From Streptococcus lutetiensis (lineage in GTDB: Bacteria > Bacillota > Bacilli > Lactobacillales > Streptococcaceae), in contig NZ_LS483403.1 of NCBI RefSeq assembly GCF_900475675.1, forward strand, positions 806,001-870,000: 64,000 nucleotides of DNA, given 5' to 3'. The notes under the pieces were generated by a model. The model worked only from the letters and a program-made list of their open reading frames with translations, did not search any database and had not been told where the DNA came from. Shown here piece by piece: positions 1 through 8,554 of the stretch. The stretch's first letter is position 1; each line of letters begins with the position of its first letter. The position numbers and the translations under genes were made by a program.

Positions 1-230
1 GGTTTGTCAAAGTCATCGCAGATAGCAAGTACCATGAAATCTTGGGTGTTCATATCATTGGACCAGCAGCGGCGGAACTCATCAACGAAGCAGCAACCAT
101 CATGGAAAATGAATTGACCGTTGATGACGTGGCTCAAGCTATCCATGGGCACCCGACTTTCTCAGAAAACATGTACGAAGCCTTCTTAGACACCATCGGA
201 CAAGCCATCCATAACATGCCGAAAAAATAG
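1..230 (+). CDS. lpdA: Dihydrolipoamide dehydrogenase (E3), C-terminal end, partial
   Basis: Only the last ~75 codons are present; the first complete codon is at position 3 and the stop ends at 230. The fragment carries the E3 dimerisation domain, with GVHIIGPAAAELI and the active-site HGHPTFSE segment, whose histidine-glutamate pair is the catalytic dyad of the family. E3 reoxidises the dihydrolipoyl group of a 2-oxoacid dehydrogenase complex in the cytosol. lplA at 2.7 kb fits a lipoate-dependent pyruvate or acetoin dehydrogenase cluster extending off the left edge. The TTG at 42 is internal, not a start. Confidence 0.93.
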   Translation, partial: FVKVIADSKYHEILGVHIIGPAAAELINEAATIMENELTVDDVAQAIHGHPTFSENMYEAFLDTIGQAIHNMPKK

Positions 231-244
231 TTTGACAGACGCTG

Positions 245-597
245 TGATTCAACAAGTTAGCATAAATCAATGTTAACACTAATAAATTTTCTTTATATGT
301 TAGGTTGCTGTATTTTGTAGTATTTGTCTTTATAACGGTTCTATTTTTATTCTCACCTAGGATAATTGTGGTGCATTTTATTAATGGGATACCCGATGGG
401 TATGACAATAGAATACTTCTTTCTGTATTCTTTGTTATTTCTGTATTTATCGGTGAAGTTAGTATCTTTTTTCAAAATATTATCGAAAAAAAGAGAATAC
501 ACAAGACTTCCCGTTACTTTTCCCAGGTGAAATTAGATTTCTTCAGGTTTATTTACTGATAAATTTGGCATTTATTTGTGCCATGATTCAACAAGTT
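245..597. repeat. 14-bp direct repeat flanking a small ORF
   Basis: TGATTCAACAAGTT occurs at 245-258 and again at 584-597. The copies bracket the 305-559 reading frame directly after the lpdA stop, which looks like a duplication scar around an inserted segment. The exact match is seen directly; the origin is inference. Confidence 0.5.
305..559 (+). CDS. Small putative membrane protein, unknown
   Basis: An 84-codon frame beginning at TTG with no clear ribosome binding site. It would encode two hydrophobic stretches (about residues 2-22 and 38-58) followed by a basic tail, so a small two-pass membrane protein is possible. I recognise no family. It lies between two copies of a 14-bp direct repeat and may be the remnant of an inserted segment rather than a working gene. 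Confidence 0.3.
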   Translation: MLYFVVFVFITVLFLFSPRIIVVHFINGIPDGYDNRILLSVFFVISVFIGEVSIFFQNIIEKKRIHKTSRYFSQVKLDFFRFIY

Positions 598-619
598 CTC
601 ACCAGTTAATATAGATTAA

Positions 620-649
620 AAGGAGTATGAGATAGGATTCTCATGCTCT
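620..649 (+). terminator. Probable rho-independent terminator
   Basis: Inverted repeat GAGTATGAGA / TCTCATGCTC with a short loop followed by TTT. It could end transcription arriving from lpdA. Confidence 0.5.
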
Positions 650-673
650 TTATGTATGAATTTTTTCTAAATC

Positions 674-722
674 AAAAAAGGACTGCAGTCACAATTAAGT
701 GATTTACTGCAATCCTTTTTAG
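674..722. terminator. Bidirectional terminator before eamA
   Basis: Long hairpin with AAAAAGGACTGCAGT pairing imperfectly with ACTGCAATCCTTTTT. It carries A/T runs on both sides and lies just past the 3' end of the convergent eamA gene. Confidence 0.65.
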
Positions 723-791
723 TTGAGCATGAAAATTGAAGTGTGAATTAAGTTTTGAGGATGCTTCTGTTTTGAATGTAATATTAAAAAG

Positions 792-1685
792 CTAGGCTTT
801 TTCTTGTGCGATGTTAGTTGATGTTTGTGTTTTAGCAAAGTAAACACCTGTCAAAGTGATTAAAATAGCGATGATAGTTTGGAGATTAAAGCTCTCGTTG
901 AAAATTACCCAAGCGTATAACGCGGCAACAACTGGCTGAGATAGGGTAATTAAGGATGATAGGCAAGCATTCGCTTTTCCCAAACAATAAGCTAATAAGC
1001 CTTGCTCTAAAATTTGAGAGACGAGAGCCAGTGCCAAAAGTGGCCAAAGTTCACCAAAATTTTGTGGCACATAAAAGCCTTCGGTAAAGAAAATCACGGT
1101 AGCTAGTACTAGTAAAGTGCCAAAAGCACTGATAAACATAATGATGGTTGATGTTACCGAATCGCGCAATTTGTAAACTGTAATCATGAACATGGCGTAA
1201 AAGATAGATGAGCCAAGACTTAGTGAATCTCCAAGTAAACGGTCTGGAGACATACTCACTTTATTTGCCATGAGAACCAGCACACCAATAAGCGTAATGA
1301 GACCGCCAAACAAAAATTTAGACATCATTTTTTCTTTGAATAGGAAATAACTGACTGGAATAACGGTGAATGGGTTAAGATTCACCAAAAGATTGGCATT
1401 GGCCACACTAGTGTATGAAAAAGAGCTATTCCATAAAGTTAAATCACGCGCTAAAAATGCTCCCGCTAGAATAATTGTTGCTATTTGTTTGCGGATTAAA
1501 GCCTGTAACTCAGACTTCTTGAGAAAAGGCGTTAACATGGGAATGGAAAATAAAACACAGTAAAATCCAGTGTTGATTGGTGGTAAGGGACTGAGTTTGA
1601 CAAAGATGCCACCAGTTGCTAAAAAATAGATAGCTAGAAAAATTAAGAAAATATATTTGTTATTATTTGTACGATTTTGCTTCAT
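792..1685 (-). CDS. EamA/DMT-superfamily exporter
   Basis: A 297-residue protein with ten predicted hydrophobic segments in two repeated halves, the layout of EamA (DUF6) drug/metabolite transporters. The first helix starts at about residue 13; the second EamA repeat begins near residue 150. The substrate cannot be told from sequence. The ATG at 1685 lies only about 15 bp from the start of a decayed MocR regulator homologous segment on the other strand. MocR regulators often control divergent EamA genes, so this exporter probably lost its regulator. The gene itself looks intact. Confidence 0.85.
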   Translation of the reverse strand: MKQNRTNNNKYIFLIFLAIYFLATGGIFVKLSPLPPINTGFYCVLFSIPMLTPFLKKSELQALIRKQIATIILAGAFLARDLTLWNSSFSYTSVANANLLVNLNPFTVIPVSYFLFKEKMMSKFLFGGLITLIGVLVLMANKVSMSPDRLLGDSLSLGSSIFYAMFMITVYKLRDSVTSTIIMFISAFGTLLVLATVIFFTEGFYVPQNFGELWPLLALALVSQILEQGLLAYCLGKANACLSSLITLSQPVVAALYAWVIFNESFNLQTIIAILITLTGVYFAKTQTSTNIAQEKA

Positions 1686-1700
1686 TTTTTCGCCTCAGTC

Positions 1701-2649
1701 TAAAATGAAATCAGTCGTCATCTGGAGCGTATTCGTGGGGTAAAATGTCACCCAGACCAAATCATTATCACCAGTGGGCTTCAACAATCGCTGGATTATA
1801 TTTGTCAGTTTTTGGGGAATACGAAAAGAAGTGTTCTGATGGAAGACCCGATTTATCCCAAGGTGCGTAAAATCTTTAGGAAAAATCACTATCCTATCAT
1901 AACTGCTGATATTGATGACAAGGGCTTAGAATTGACGTAGGTAGATAGAAATGCTGAGATTGAAATGATTTACACCACACCCTCTCACCAATTTCCGCTT
2001 GGCATGATTATGCCGATTTCTAGACGCCGTGAACTCTTGAGTTTTGCTGAGGCGCATAATTCTTTTATTTTTGAGGATGACTATGACAGTGAGCTCCGTT
2101 ATTATCAACGTCCCATTCTGGCCTTGAAATCAATTGACTATCTGGATCGTGTGATTTATCTGGGGACTTTTTCAAAAATCCTTTCACCCTTTTTTCGTAT
2201 GGGCTATATGGTTTTGCCAGAACAAGTCCACTGAGAGTTTTCTAGAAAAATTCAAGTTTTACAACAGTATGGTCAATCTCTTAAATCAGATTGCTCTAGC
2301 CAATATCCTATCAAGTGGTGATTACGACCGCTTAGTTCGCAAGATGAATCATGTTTTCAAAAAGTGCTATGATGCCTTTAAAAAAGAATTTGAGCAGTTT
2401 AATACGCCTATCAAATTGTCTTCAAACGTCAGTGGACAGTATTTTTTGGTGACTTTTCTTGATAAAATCAACCAATGTGATGCCATCAAACGCGCAGAAA
2501 AAGAAGGGGTTCAGCTTTATGACACCATGCAATTTTGGCAAGAAAAAGCCGATTGCTTGCAGGAAAGTCTATTTCTTGGATTTAGTAAGATTGATTTGGA
2601 AGATATTCCAGATTGTATCAGACGGTTTAGAAAAGCTTGGGAGAATTAG
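1701..2649 (+). pseudogene. MocR/PdxR-type regulator remnant (aminotransferase part)
   Basis: Translated segments match the class-I aminotransferase-like domain of GntR/MocR regulators. They include HPDQIIITSGLQQSLD, FIFEDDYDSELRY and YLGTFSKILSPFFRMGYM, with the PLP-binding lysine in TFSK. The N-terminal winged helix is absent: homology begins at about 1701, beside the divergent eamA start. An in-frame TAG lies at 1938-1940, and a TGA at 2232 coincides with a frameshift into the frame that runs to 2649. It cannot make a regulator. It presumably once controlled eamA. Confidence 0.85.
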
Positions 2650-2719
2650 CGAGCAAATTAAAAGACGGTGGATTGAGATTCTGATATACTAAACCTAATG
2701 AAAATGAAGGAGCTTTCAG

Positions 2720-3709
2720 ATGAAGTACATCGTTAACAAGTCCCACAATCCCGCTTACAATATTGCCTTGGAAACTTATGCTTTTCGTGAATTGCGAGAC
2801 GAAGACGAGCTTTTTATTCTTTGGATAAATGAGCCAACTATTGTGATTGGAAAACACCAGAATGCAATCGAAGAGATTAATAAGGCTTACACTGATAAAT
2901 ATGGGATTCATGTCGTTCGTCGTTTGTCAGGTGGTGGTGCTGTTTATCACGACCTTAACAATCTGAATTACACAATTATTTCCAACAAAGCAGAAGAAGG
3001 GGCGTTTGATTTCAAGACGTTTTCGCAACCAGTCATTGAAACTTTAGCTGATTTAGGAGTCACAGCGACTTTCACCGGACGAAATGACCTTGAGATTAAT
3101 GGCAAGAAATTCTGTGGGAATGCACAAGCTTATTACAAAGGACGCATGATGCACCATGGGTGCCTGCTTTTTGACGTGGACATGACCGTTCTTGGTAATG
3201 CCCTGCAAGTTTCAAAAGATAAAATCGAGTCAAAAGGTGTTAAATCGGTGCGTGCGCGTGTGACCAATATTTTAGATGAATTACCAGATAAAATCACAGT
3301 TCAAGAGTTTTCAGACAGATTATTAGGCAAAATGAAAGCATCTTATCCAGATATGACCGAGTACGTCCTTTCTGATGAGGAATTAACTGAGATTAAGAAA
3401 CTTGCTGATGAGCAATTTGGCACTTGGGACTGGACTTACGGCAAATCACCCGACTACACCATCAAACGCTCAGTCCGCTACCCAGCAGGTAAGCTGACAA
3501 GTTATGTGAAAGTCGAAAAATCTATGATTACAGGACTGAAAATTTACGGTGATTTTTTTGGCATCAAAGACATTTCAGATATTGAAGAAGAACTCATCGG
3601 CCTTCGCTACGAATACCAAGACATTTTAGCCAAACTTCAAACAATCGACACCACACCATACTTCACCAACATCACCCCACAAGAAATCGCTAAAGCAATC
3701 GCGGAGTGA
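2720..3709 (+). CDS. lplA: Lipoate-protein ligase A
   Basis: A 329-residue protein of normal LplA length. It attaches free lipoate to the lipoyl domains of 2-oxoacid dehydrogenases through a lipoyl-AMP intermediate. The lipoate-binding loop RRLSGGGAVYHD is at about residues 72-83, with NLNYT following and FCGNAQAYYKGR further on. A C-terminal accessory domain (residues ~250-329) is present, so it should activate and transfer lipoate by itself. The start is supported by AAGGAG upstream. It probably belonged next to lpdA before insertion of the eamA/MocR block. Confidence 0.95.
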   Translation: MKYIVNKSHNPAYNIALETYAFRELRDEDELFILWINEPTIVIGKHQNAIEEINKAYTDKYGIHVVRRLSGGGAVYHDLNNLNYTIISNKAEEGAFDFKTFSQPVIETLADLGVTATFTGRNDLEINGKKFCGNAQAYYKGRMMHHGCLLFDVDMTVLGNALQVSKDKIESKGVKSVRARVTNILDELPDKITVQEFSDRLLGKMKASYPDMTEYVLSDEELTEIKKLADEQFGTWDWTYGKSPDYTIKRSVRYPAGKLTSYVKVEKSMITGLKIYGDFFGIKDISDIEEELIGLRYEYQDILAKLQTIDTTPYFTNITPQEIAKAIAE

Positions 3710-3717
3710 GGAAAGAA

Positions 3718-3750
3718 ATAACCCCAGCTAGAAAATACTAGCTGGGGTTT
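3718..3750. terminator. Bidirectional terminator after lplA
   Basis: Perfect stem AACCCCAGCTAG / CTAGCTGGGGTT followed by TTT. It lies between lplA (+) and the convergent lipoprotein pseudogene (-). Confidence 0.85.
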
Positions 3751-3759
3751 TGGATGATT

Positions 3760-4514
3760 TTAATTATCTTTTATTTCGATATAATCAATGTTATATTCAA
3801 TTGTTGAGAACATTTTATCAGTCCCAAATTCAACTTGATGCGTTTCGCTAGGTGTCCAGTTGTTAAGAGATAAATATTCTTCATCAACAACTACGCCTTG
3901 ATCATTTTTTAATTTTGCTACTATGCTTAAGTCTTCAATTGTAAATTCTGTGTTGTTAGTTACAGTAGCATTATATTATGCATACTCTTCGAAAGAATCT
4001 TCTTCGTTTTTAGCAAATGACAAAGAGTTAATTGGATTTAGAACTTGTTCTTTTGCATTATTATTGTTTTGAACTTCTTTACCAGAAGCTAAGAGTTCAT
4101 CTAAATTCTTTTGATTAGCTTTTGAAGTTTTTATCTTTTTGATTTTGTTAATTTTATTTAAAACTTCAGTTCTGTTATCGTAAGCATTAGACCATTTTTC
4201 ATAGAATGAATCTACTCCGAATGCTTGAGCAACTTTATTACATTCTTTTAATGAATTGATATAAGCAATAGCTTCTTCTTGTAATTTACTATCTTTGAAT
4301 GAGAGATTGCTATATTTACCGATTTGATAGCAGTAGTGTAGAATTCTTTTGATTCATCGTCGTAGCTATCTATGTAAGCTCATCTTGACTCTAAACCTTT
4401 TGCAAGAGATGACATAAATTTATCATCATAATACGTTTTTTCATCAGTCTTTTTAGAACATCCAACTAAAACTACATAAATAATGGCAATGAAACCTAAA
4501 AACCATTTGTTCAT
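3760..4514 (-). pseudogene. Lipoprotein pseudogene with FxLYD-like C-terminus
   Basis: Reading leftwards from ATG 4514-4512, the product starts with a signal peptide ending in the lipobox LVGC, so it was a lipoprotein. An in-frame TGA at 4380-4382 ends it after ~44 codons. A frameshift follows, then a long Lys/Asn-rich helical region, another in-frame stop (TAA at 3976-3978) and a C-terminal segment (NATVTNNTEFTIEDLSIVAK). That segment resembles FxLYD-type extracellular beta domains. The terminal stop is at 3760-3762. Two stops plus a frameshift make it non-functional. The original function is unknown. Confidence 0.75.
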
Positions 4515-4577
4515 GCTTTTAATTCTTCTATCAGCGTTTTACGTGGTTCAGTTTTTGCACGTGTATTCTTTATTAAT

Positions 4578-4877
4578 CTAAATGATGTGTGTGGTAATCC
4601 ATTGTTCTAGCTTGATGTTAAGCCAGAATGAATAAATACCTATTGTAATAATTGTTAGAATGAGCCATTTAATCCAGTTTCCAAAGAGTTGCGTGGCTGT
4701 GCCGTCAAAGTACAAACGATGACCGTCAATGACAGTGTGTTTGACTTTCCAATTAATCATGATACAAATCCCCCAAGGCGCACAAATGCCTAGGGTACAA
4801 ATAGTAATCAGACTAGCGATGATACGGTGGCCAACATAACTTAGCAAACCACCATCAAAATAACTTTCTTGTTTCAT
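4578..4877 (-). CDS. DUF898-like small membrane protein
   Basis: 99 residues starting MKQESYFDGG. Two long hydrophobic stretches (about 14-42 and 67-90) each begin with a W-rich turn such as APWG or IKWL. A cytosol-like segment with TVIDGHRLYFDGTA sits between them. This is the repeat unit of the YjgN/DUF898 family, whose function is unknown. The 99-residue form is short compared with the long bacterial YjgN proteins but looks complete here. AGGAG lies close upstream of the start. Confidence 0.7.
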   Translation of the reverse strand: MKQESYFDGGLLSYVGHRIIASLITICTLGICAPWGICIMINWKVKHTVIDGHRLYFDGTATQLFGNWIKWLILTIITIGIYSFWLNIKLEQWITTHII

Positions 4878-5050
4878 AAAAACTCCTATATGTGAAATTT
4901 TAAACGTTTTAATGTGATTAAAACGATATTAGTTTAACATATTAAAAATAGCTATGCAATACAGATTAAAAAATAATGAAAATCATATTTAACTACAGAA
5001 AAAAATTACATTTTTGTTATAATGTTTAAAAAAGGATTGGTGGTAGATTT

Positions 5051-5549
5051 ATGCCAGAGATGAGACGCTGTGACCGAGAAGTGACTGATTTAGCAGAAAT
5101 TCAGGCAATCATTGAGAAAAATATGATTTTACATTTAGGACTTTTTGATGAAGAGTTTCCTTATGTGGTCCTCTTCATTATGGCTGTGAATACGATGAAG
5201 AAAAGAATCAATTTATCTTTTACATGCATGGAGCAAGGCAAGGACATAAACTTGATTTGATTGCTCAAAATCCAAAAGTATGTATTCAAATTGAAGGTGA
5301 AGTGATACTTGATTACAACCATGAAATTCCATGTAAATACGGTGCCTTCTTTACGTCATTTATCGGTCGTGGAAAAGCAGAGCTCTTGGATAAATATGAT
5401 GAAAAGCACACGCTTTAGATCAATTAATGCAACATCAGACTGGAAAAAGATTTGAATTCACCGAGAAAATGACCATGTCAGTAGCTGTGATAAAAGTCGT
5501 GGTAACAGATTATTCAGCCAAAGCTAAGAAAATGATACCTAAAAAATAA
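5051..5549 (+). pseudogene. Pyridoxamine 5'-phosphate oxidase-like (NimA-type) pseudogene
   Basis: Three frames together spell one flavin-binding split-barrel protein. It begins MPEMRRCDREVTD and continues LHYGCEYDEEKNQFIFYMH and HGARQGHKLDLI, a motif order typical of small PNPOx/NimA-like proteins. One frameshift lies near 5168 and another near 5412, and the end (MIPKK, stop at 5547-5549) is in the third frame. The family uses FMN or heme and is often linked to nitro compounds or stress, but this copy is dead. Confidence 0.85.
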
Positions 5550-5552
5550 CAC

Positions 5553-5586
5553 AAAGCAACTAAACACTTTAGTTTGGTTGTTTTTA
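5553..5586 (+). terminator. Rho-independent terminator
   Basis: AAGCAACTAAAC pairs with AGTTTGGTTG around a short loop and is followed by TTTTT, just after the PNPOx-like pseudogene. Confidence 0.7.
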
Positions 5587-5618
5587 TCATTAAAATTCCA
5601 GAAAAATTAAAAAAGTTC

Positions 5619-5649
5619 TTGACTTTGAGCAGACTCCAAGGTGTAATAT
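5619..5649 (+). promoter_or_regulatory. MerR-type promoter of the MATE gene
   Basis: TTGACT (-35, 5619-5624) and TAATAT (-10, 5644-5649) are separated by 19 bp. The spacer holds a dyad CTTTGAG-CAGA-CTCCAAG. Overlong 19-bp spacers filled by an inverted repeat are the hallmark of MerR-family activated promoters. No MerR gene is in the window. Confidence 0.7.
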
Positions 5650-5679
5650 TATTAGTAGTTATCGGAATAGGAGGAAAGA

Positions 5680-7044
5680 ATGGACAGTTTTTCGGATAGG
5701 GCTATGAAAAAGGATTACTTTTTCAGTAATCGTGATTTAGCTAAATTATTTATTCCATTAATTATCGAGCAGGGCTTGGAATTTTTGGTCGGGTTAATTG
5801 CTTCCATCATGGTTTCAAGGGTGGGTGAAGCAGCGGTTTCAGGTGTATCCTTGGTTGAATTCTTGATGGCACTCTTTATCAGTATTTTTGCGGCTTTTGC
5901 GACTGGTGGTGGGATTGTTGCTGGGCAATATCTCGGTGATCGCGATAGCAAAAATGCCAATAAAGCAGTCAATCAGTTGGTGAAATTCACTTCGTACTTT
6001 AGTTTAGCGATTACGCTTTTGATTTTTGCGATTAAACCCTTTATTTTAAGTCACTTGTTTGGGGCAATCACGCCTGAAGTTCACGCGCAAGCCGATCGTT
6101 ATTTTAATATTGTCGCACTCTCAACACCGTTTATTGCTCTTTACAATTCGGGCGCAGCGATTTTCAGAACCTTAAATAAATCACGCTTGCCGATGAATAT
6201 CATGCTGGTGATGAATGGCTTGAATATTGTCATGGGCGTCAGCTTGATTTATGGTTGCGGTTGGGGCGTTGAAGGAGTGGCTGTTCCAATTCTATTTTCT
6301 CGTGTAGGAGCCATGTTTTTAATTTTGTGGTTTGCCCATCATATTAAGTCAGATTTGACTTTAGGAAACTTCTTGAAAGAAAAAGTTGATTGGCAAATGA
6401 TTAAAAAAGTTCTTGGTATTGGACTACCATTTGGTTTTGAAAATGGCATGTTTTTCCTTGGACGCTTGATTGTCTTATCTGTTGTTTCTTTGTTTGGAAC
6501 AGCAGCCATCGCAGCTAACTCAGTTGGTGGAACGATTATCATGTTTCAAGGTTTGCCAGGTATTTCAATTGTCCTTGGTTTAGCTGTTATCATTTCAAAA
6601 TGTGTTGGTGCTGGTGACTATGAGCAGGCTGAGTTTTACAAGCGAAAAGTTAGCCGAATCATTCATGCTGCAAATACTTTGTTTTCAGTTATTGTTGTTG
6701 CCTTAATGCCCTTTTTGATGATGATTTATGATTTGTCAGATCAAGCGACACATTATGTTTGGATTATTGTGCTTGCTCATGGAATTTTAGTAAGTATTTT
6801 CTGGAATTCAGGTTATGTCTTGCCGGTTGTCTTTCGTAGTGCGGGAGATGCTAATTTCCCAATGGTTATCGGTATTGCCTCAATGCTTTTAGTTCGCGTG
6901 GTATGCGCCTACTTTTTATCGGTCAATTTTGGTATGGGAATGCTCGGAACTTGGGTAGCTATGTTCTTAGACTGGATTGTTAAAGGTATCATTTATGAAA
7001 TCCGCTACCGCAAAGGCACTTGGAAAAATTACAAATTAGTATGA
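5680..7044 (+). CDS. MATE-family efflux transporter
   Basis: 454 residues with about twelve hydrophobic segments in two homologous halves, as in MATE (NorM/DinF-like) cation-coupled multidrug exporters. Internal features include GGGIVAGQYLGDRD near the end of helix 3 and GTAAIAANSVGG in the second half. GGAGG precedes the ATG. It is transcribed alone from a MerR-type promoter and ends at a terminator shared with the convergent macrodomain gene. Substrate induction through a MerR regulator encoded elsewhere is the simplest reading. The substrate is unknown. Confidence 0.9.
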   Translation: MDSFSDRAMKKDYFFSNRDLAKLFIPLIIEQGLEFLVGLIASIMVSRVGEAAVSGVSLVEFLMALFISIFAAFATGGGIVAGQYLGDRDSKNANKAVNQLVKFTSYFSLAITLLIFAIKPFILSHLFGAITPEVHAQADRYFNIVALSTPFIALYNSGAAIFRTLNKSRLPMNIMLVMNGLNIVMGVSLIYGCGWGVEGVAVPILFSRVGAMFLILWFAHHIKSDLTLGNFLKEKVDWQMIKKVLGIGLPFGFENGMFFLGRLIVLSVVSLFGTAAIAANSVGGTIIMFQGLPGISIVLGLAVIISKCVGAGDYEQAEFYKRKVSRIIHAANTLFSVIVVALMPFLMMIYDLSDQATHYVWIIVLAHGILVSIFWNSGYVLPVVFRSAGDANFPMVIGIASMLLVRVVCAYFLSVNFGMGMLGTWVAMFLDWIVKGIIYEIRYRKGTWKNYKLV

Positions 7045-7053
7045 TAAAACTAA

Positions 7054-7082
7054 AAAAGGAACTGGATTATCCAATTCCTTTT
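7054..7082. terminator. Bidirectional terminator
   Basis: AAAAGGAACTGG pairs with CCAATTCCTTTT (one mismatch) between the convergent MATE and macrodomain genes. Confidence 0.75.
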
Positions 7083-7089
7083 GGTTTGT

Positions 7090-7872
7090 TTAATGCAACA
7101 ATTCGTGATAAATAGCTGCTTCGTCATCTTGGTCAACGTTGAAAATGATTTTTTTGACATACTGACTTTGATCTAGAAATGCTTTAACAGTGTTTACAGC
7201 GATTCTAGCAGCATCTTCGTTGATAAAGCGTTTGTCGTGATTAGTTGCTAGGGATGATAGGGCAACAGATTCCAGTTTATTTTTTTCTGCTAGGGTTAAG
7301 CAAGAAAGGTAGCTTTGAGTAAGCAAATCAGCGTCAGACTCTGTTAAGTGCTCATTGATAGCAGGGCCAACGGTGTGAAGAATAAATTTGGCTGGAAGGT
7401 TGTAACCAGGAGTGATTTTTGCACTACCTTCTGGTTCATCGTGCCCTTGGTCTTTCATAAGATTATAGCATTCCAGACGTAGTTGAACACCGGCATAAGT
7501 ATGAATAGTATTGTCAGTGCATTCGTGAAGCGGTTGGAAGCAACCTAGCATTTGGCGATTAGCCGTATTGACGATAGCATCGACTTGAAGTCGTGAAATA
7601 TCACCCTTCCAGACATACAAGCGGTCGTCAGTCGCAAGTGGTTGTAAGTGATTTAAAAAAACGACCACCCGTTCAGCTTTTTTTAGTTGAAGGTAATCAT
7701 TTTGCATGATTAAAAAACGCGTTGAGACAGCCATTGGCGGTCTGACATTAAGAAGAGCACGCAAGAGAGTTTCTTGTCCAGGTGAGTCATCTGGAACATT
7801 GATGGCTTTAAATTGCGTATTCTCCATAATAAGGTAATCTAATAGGAAGTTTACCATTTCTTTCTTAGTCAT
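7090..7872 (-). CDS. Zinc-type macrodomain protein-ADP-ribose hydrolase
   Basis: 260 residues: a helical N-terminal region (~1-85), then a macrodomain. It carries DAIVNTANRQMLGCF and then PLHECTDNTIHTYAG, the Cys/His zinc-binding signature of the SirTM-linked macrodomains. GPAINEH and SSLATNHDKRF follow later. These enzymes remove ADP-ribose from proteins, typically the lipoylated GcvH-L modified by SirTM. The usual partners (SirTM sirtuin, GcvH-L, LplA2) are not adjacent; lplA lies ~3.4 kb away as part of the lpd region. It stands alone between two terminators. Confidence 0.88.
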   Translation of the reverse strand: MTKKEMVNFLLDYLIMENTQFKAINVPDDSPGQETLLRALLNVRPPMAVSTRFLIMQNDYLQLKKAERVVVFLNHLQPLATDDRLYVWKGDISRLQVDAIVNTANRQMLGCFQPLHECTDNTIHTYAGVQLRLECYNLMKDQGHDEPEGSAKITPGYNLPAKFILHTVGPAINEHLTESDADLLTQSYLSCLTLAEKNKLESVALSSLATNHDKRFINEDAARIAVNTVKAFLDQSQYVKKIIFNVDQDDEAAIYHELLH

Positions 7873-7971
7873 ATGGACTCCTTACTAATTTTAAAATCGC
7901 TTTCTCAAATGTTAGTATATCACCTTTTTAAGGAATTCGCATCAAGAAAAAGAAGTTTGAAAGTTAAAATT

Positions 7972-8012
7972 AAAAAAGTAGAGATTGCTTTTTCAGTCAA
8001 TCTCTACTTTTT
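7972..8012. terminator. Terminator hairpin
   Basis: AAAAAGTAGAGATTG pairs perfectly with CAATCTCTACTTTTT around a ten-base loop. It overlaps the stop of the minus-strand gene fragment at 8004. Confidence 0.75.
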
Positions 8013-8130
8013 AATAATCAAATCAATAGCTTTAGCAAGTTTCTCTTCTTGCTGCTTAGGGTCAGCTACTGGTTCTTCGATGACTTGATTGATTTTATTG
8101 CCGATGACAATACCAATAGTACGATTAATA
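8004..8130 (-). pseudogene. C-terminal fragment of an unrecognised gene
   Basis: Reading leftwards there are ~40 sense codons ending IDLIIKK, with TIGIVIGNKINQ before, and a TAG stop at 8004-8006. It has no start of its own. Its 5' side runs straight into the truncated CoA-disulfide-reductase remnant at ~8130. I do not recognise the family. Confidence 0.45.
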
Positions 8131-8131
8131 C

Positions 8132-8554
8132 TTGACCTTGGCAGATCTCCCAGAATTGGAATTTACTTATGCACCACCATTTGGAGCAGCAAAAGACCCA
8201 GTTAATATAGCAGGATATGCTGCGCTTAATATCATTGAAGGTGTTAGTGAAAATATTCAATGGTATGATTTGGCTAACGAATTAGCCAAAGGTAAACTCT
8301 TACTTGATGTGCGTACAAAAGCAGAAGTGCTTAATGGACATTTTGAAAATAGTATTAACATACCACTTGACGAATTACGTGAGCGTCTATCTGAATTAGA
8401 TTCTAGCAAAGAATATATCATCAGTTGTCACAGTGGTCTTCGTTCTTACATTGGAGAACGCATTTTGAAACAAAACGGCTTTAAAGTGAAGAATCTTGAT
8501 GGGGCTTACCACCTTTATAGTACTGTAAAACCAGAGGAGATTAAACGTGATTAA
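8132..8554 (+). pseudogene. CoA-disulfide reductase/NADH oxidase-rhodanese, C-terminal fragment
   Basis: The frame opens with ADLPELEFTYAPPFGAAKDP and VNIAGYAALN, which is the end of the dimerisation domain of pyridine-nucleotide-disulfide reductases of the CoADR-Rhd type. It continues into a complete rhodanese domain with the active-site loop SCHSGLRS. The FAD and NAD(P) domains (~400 residues) are missing, and homology starts at the deletion junction near 8130. The TTG at 8132 is probably not a genuine start. The rhodanese part might still be translated because the following rhodanese gene overlaps it by 8 bp. Confidence 0.8.
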
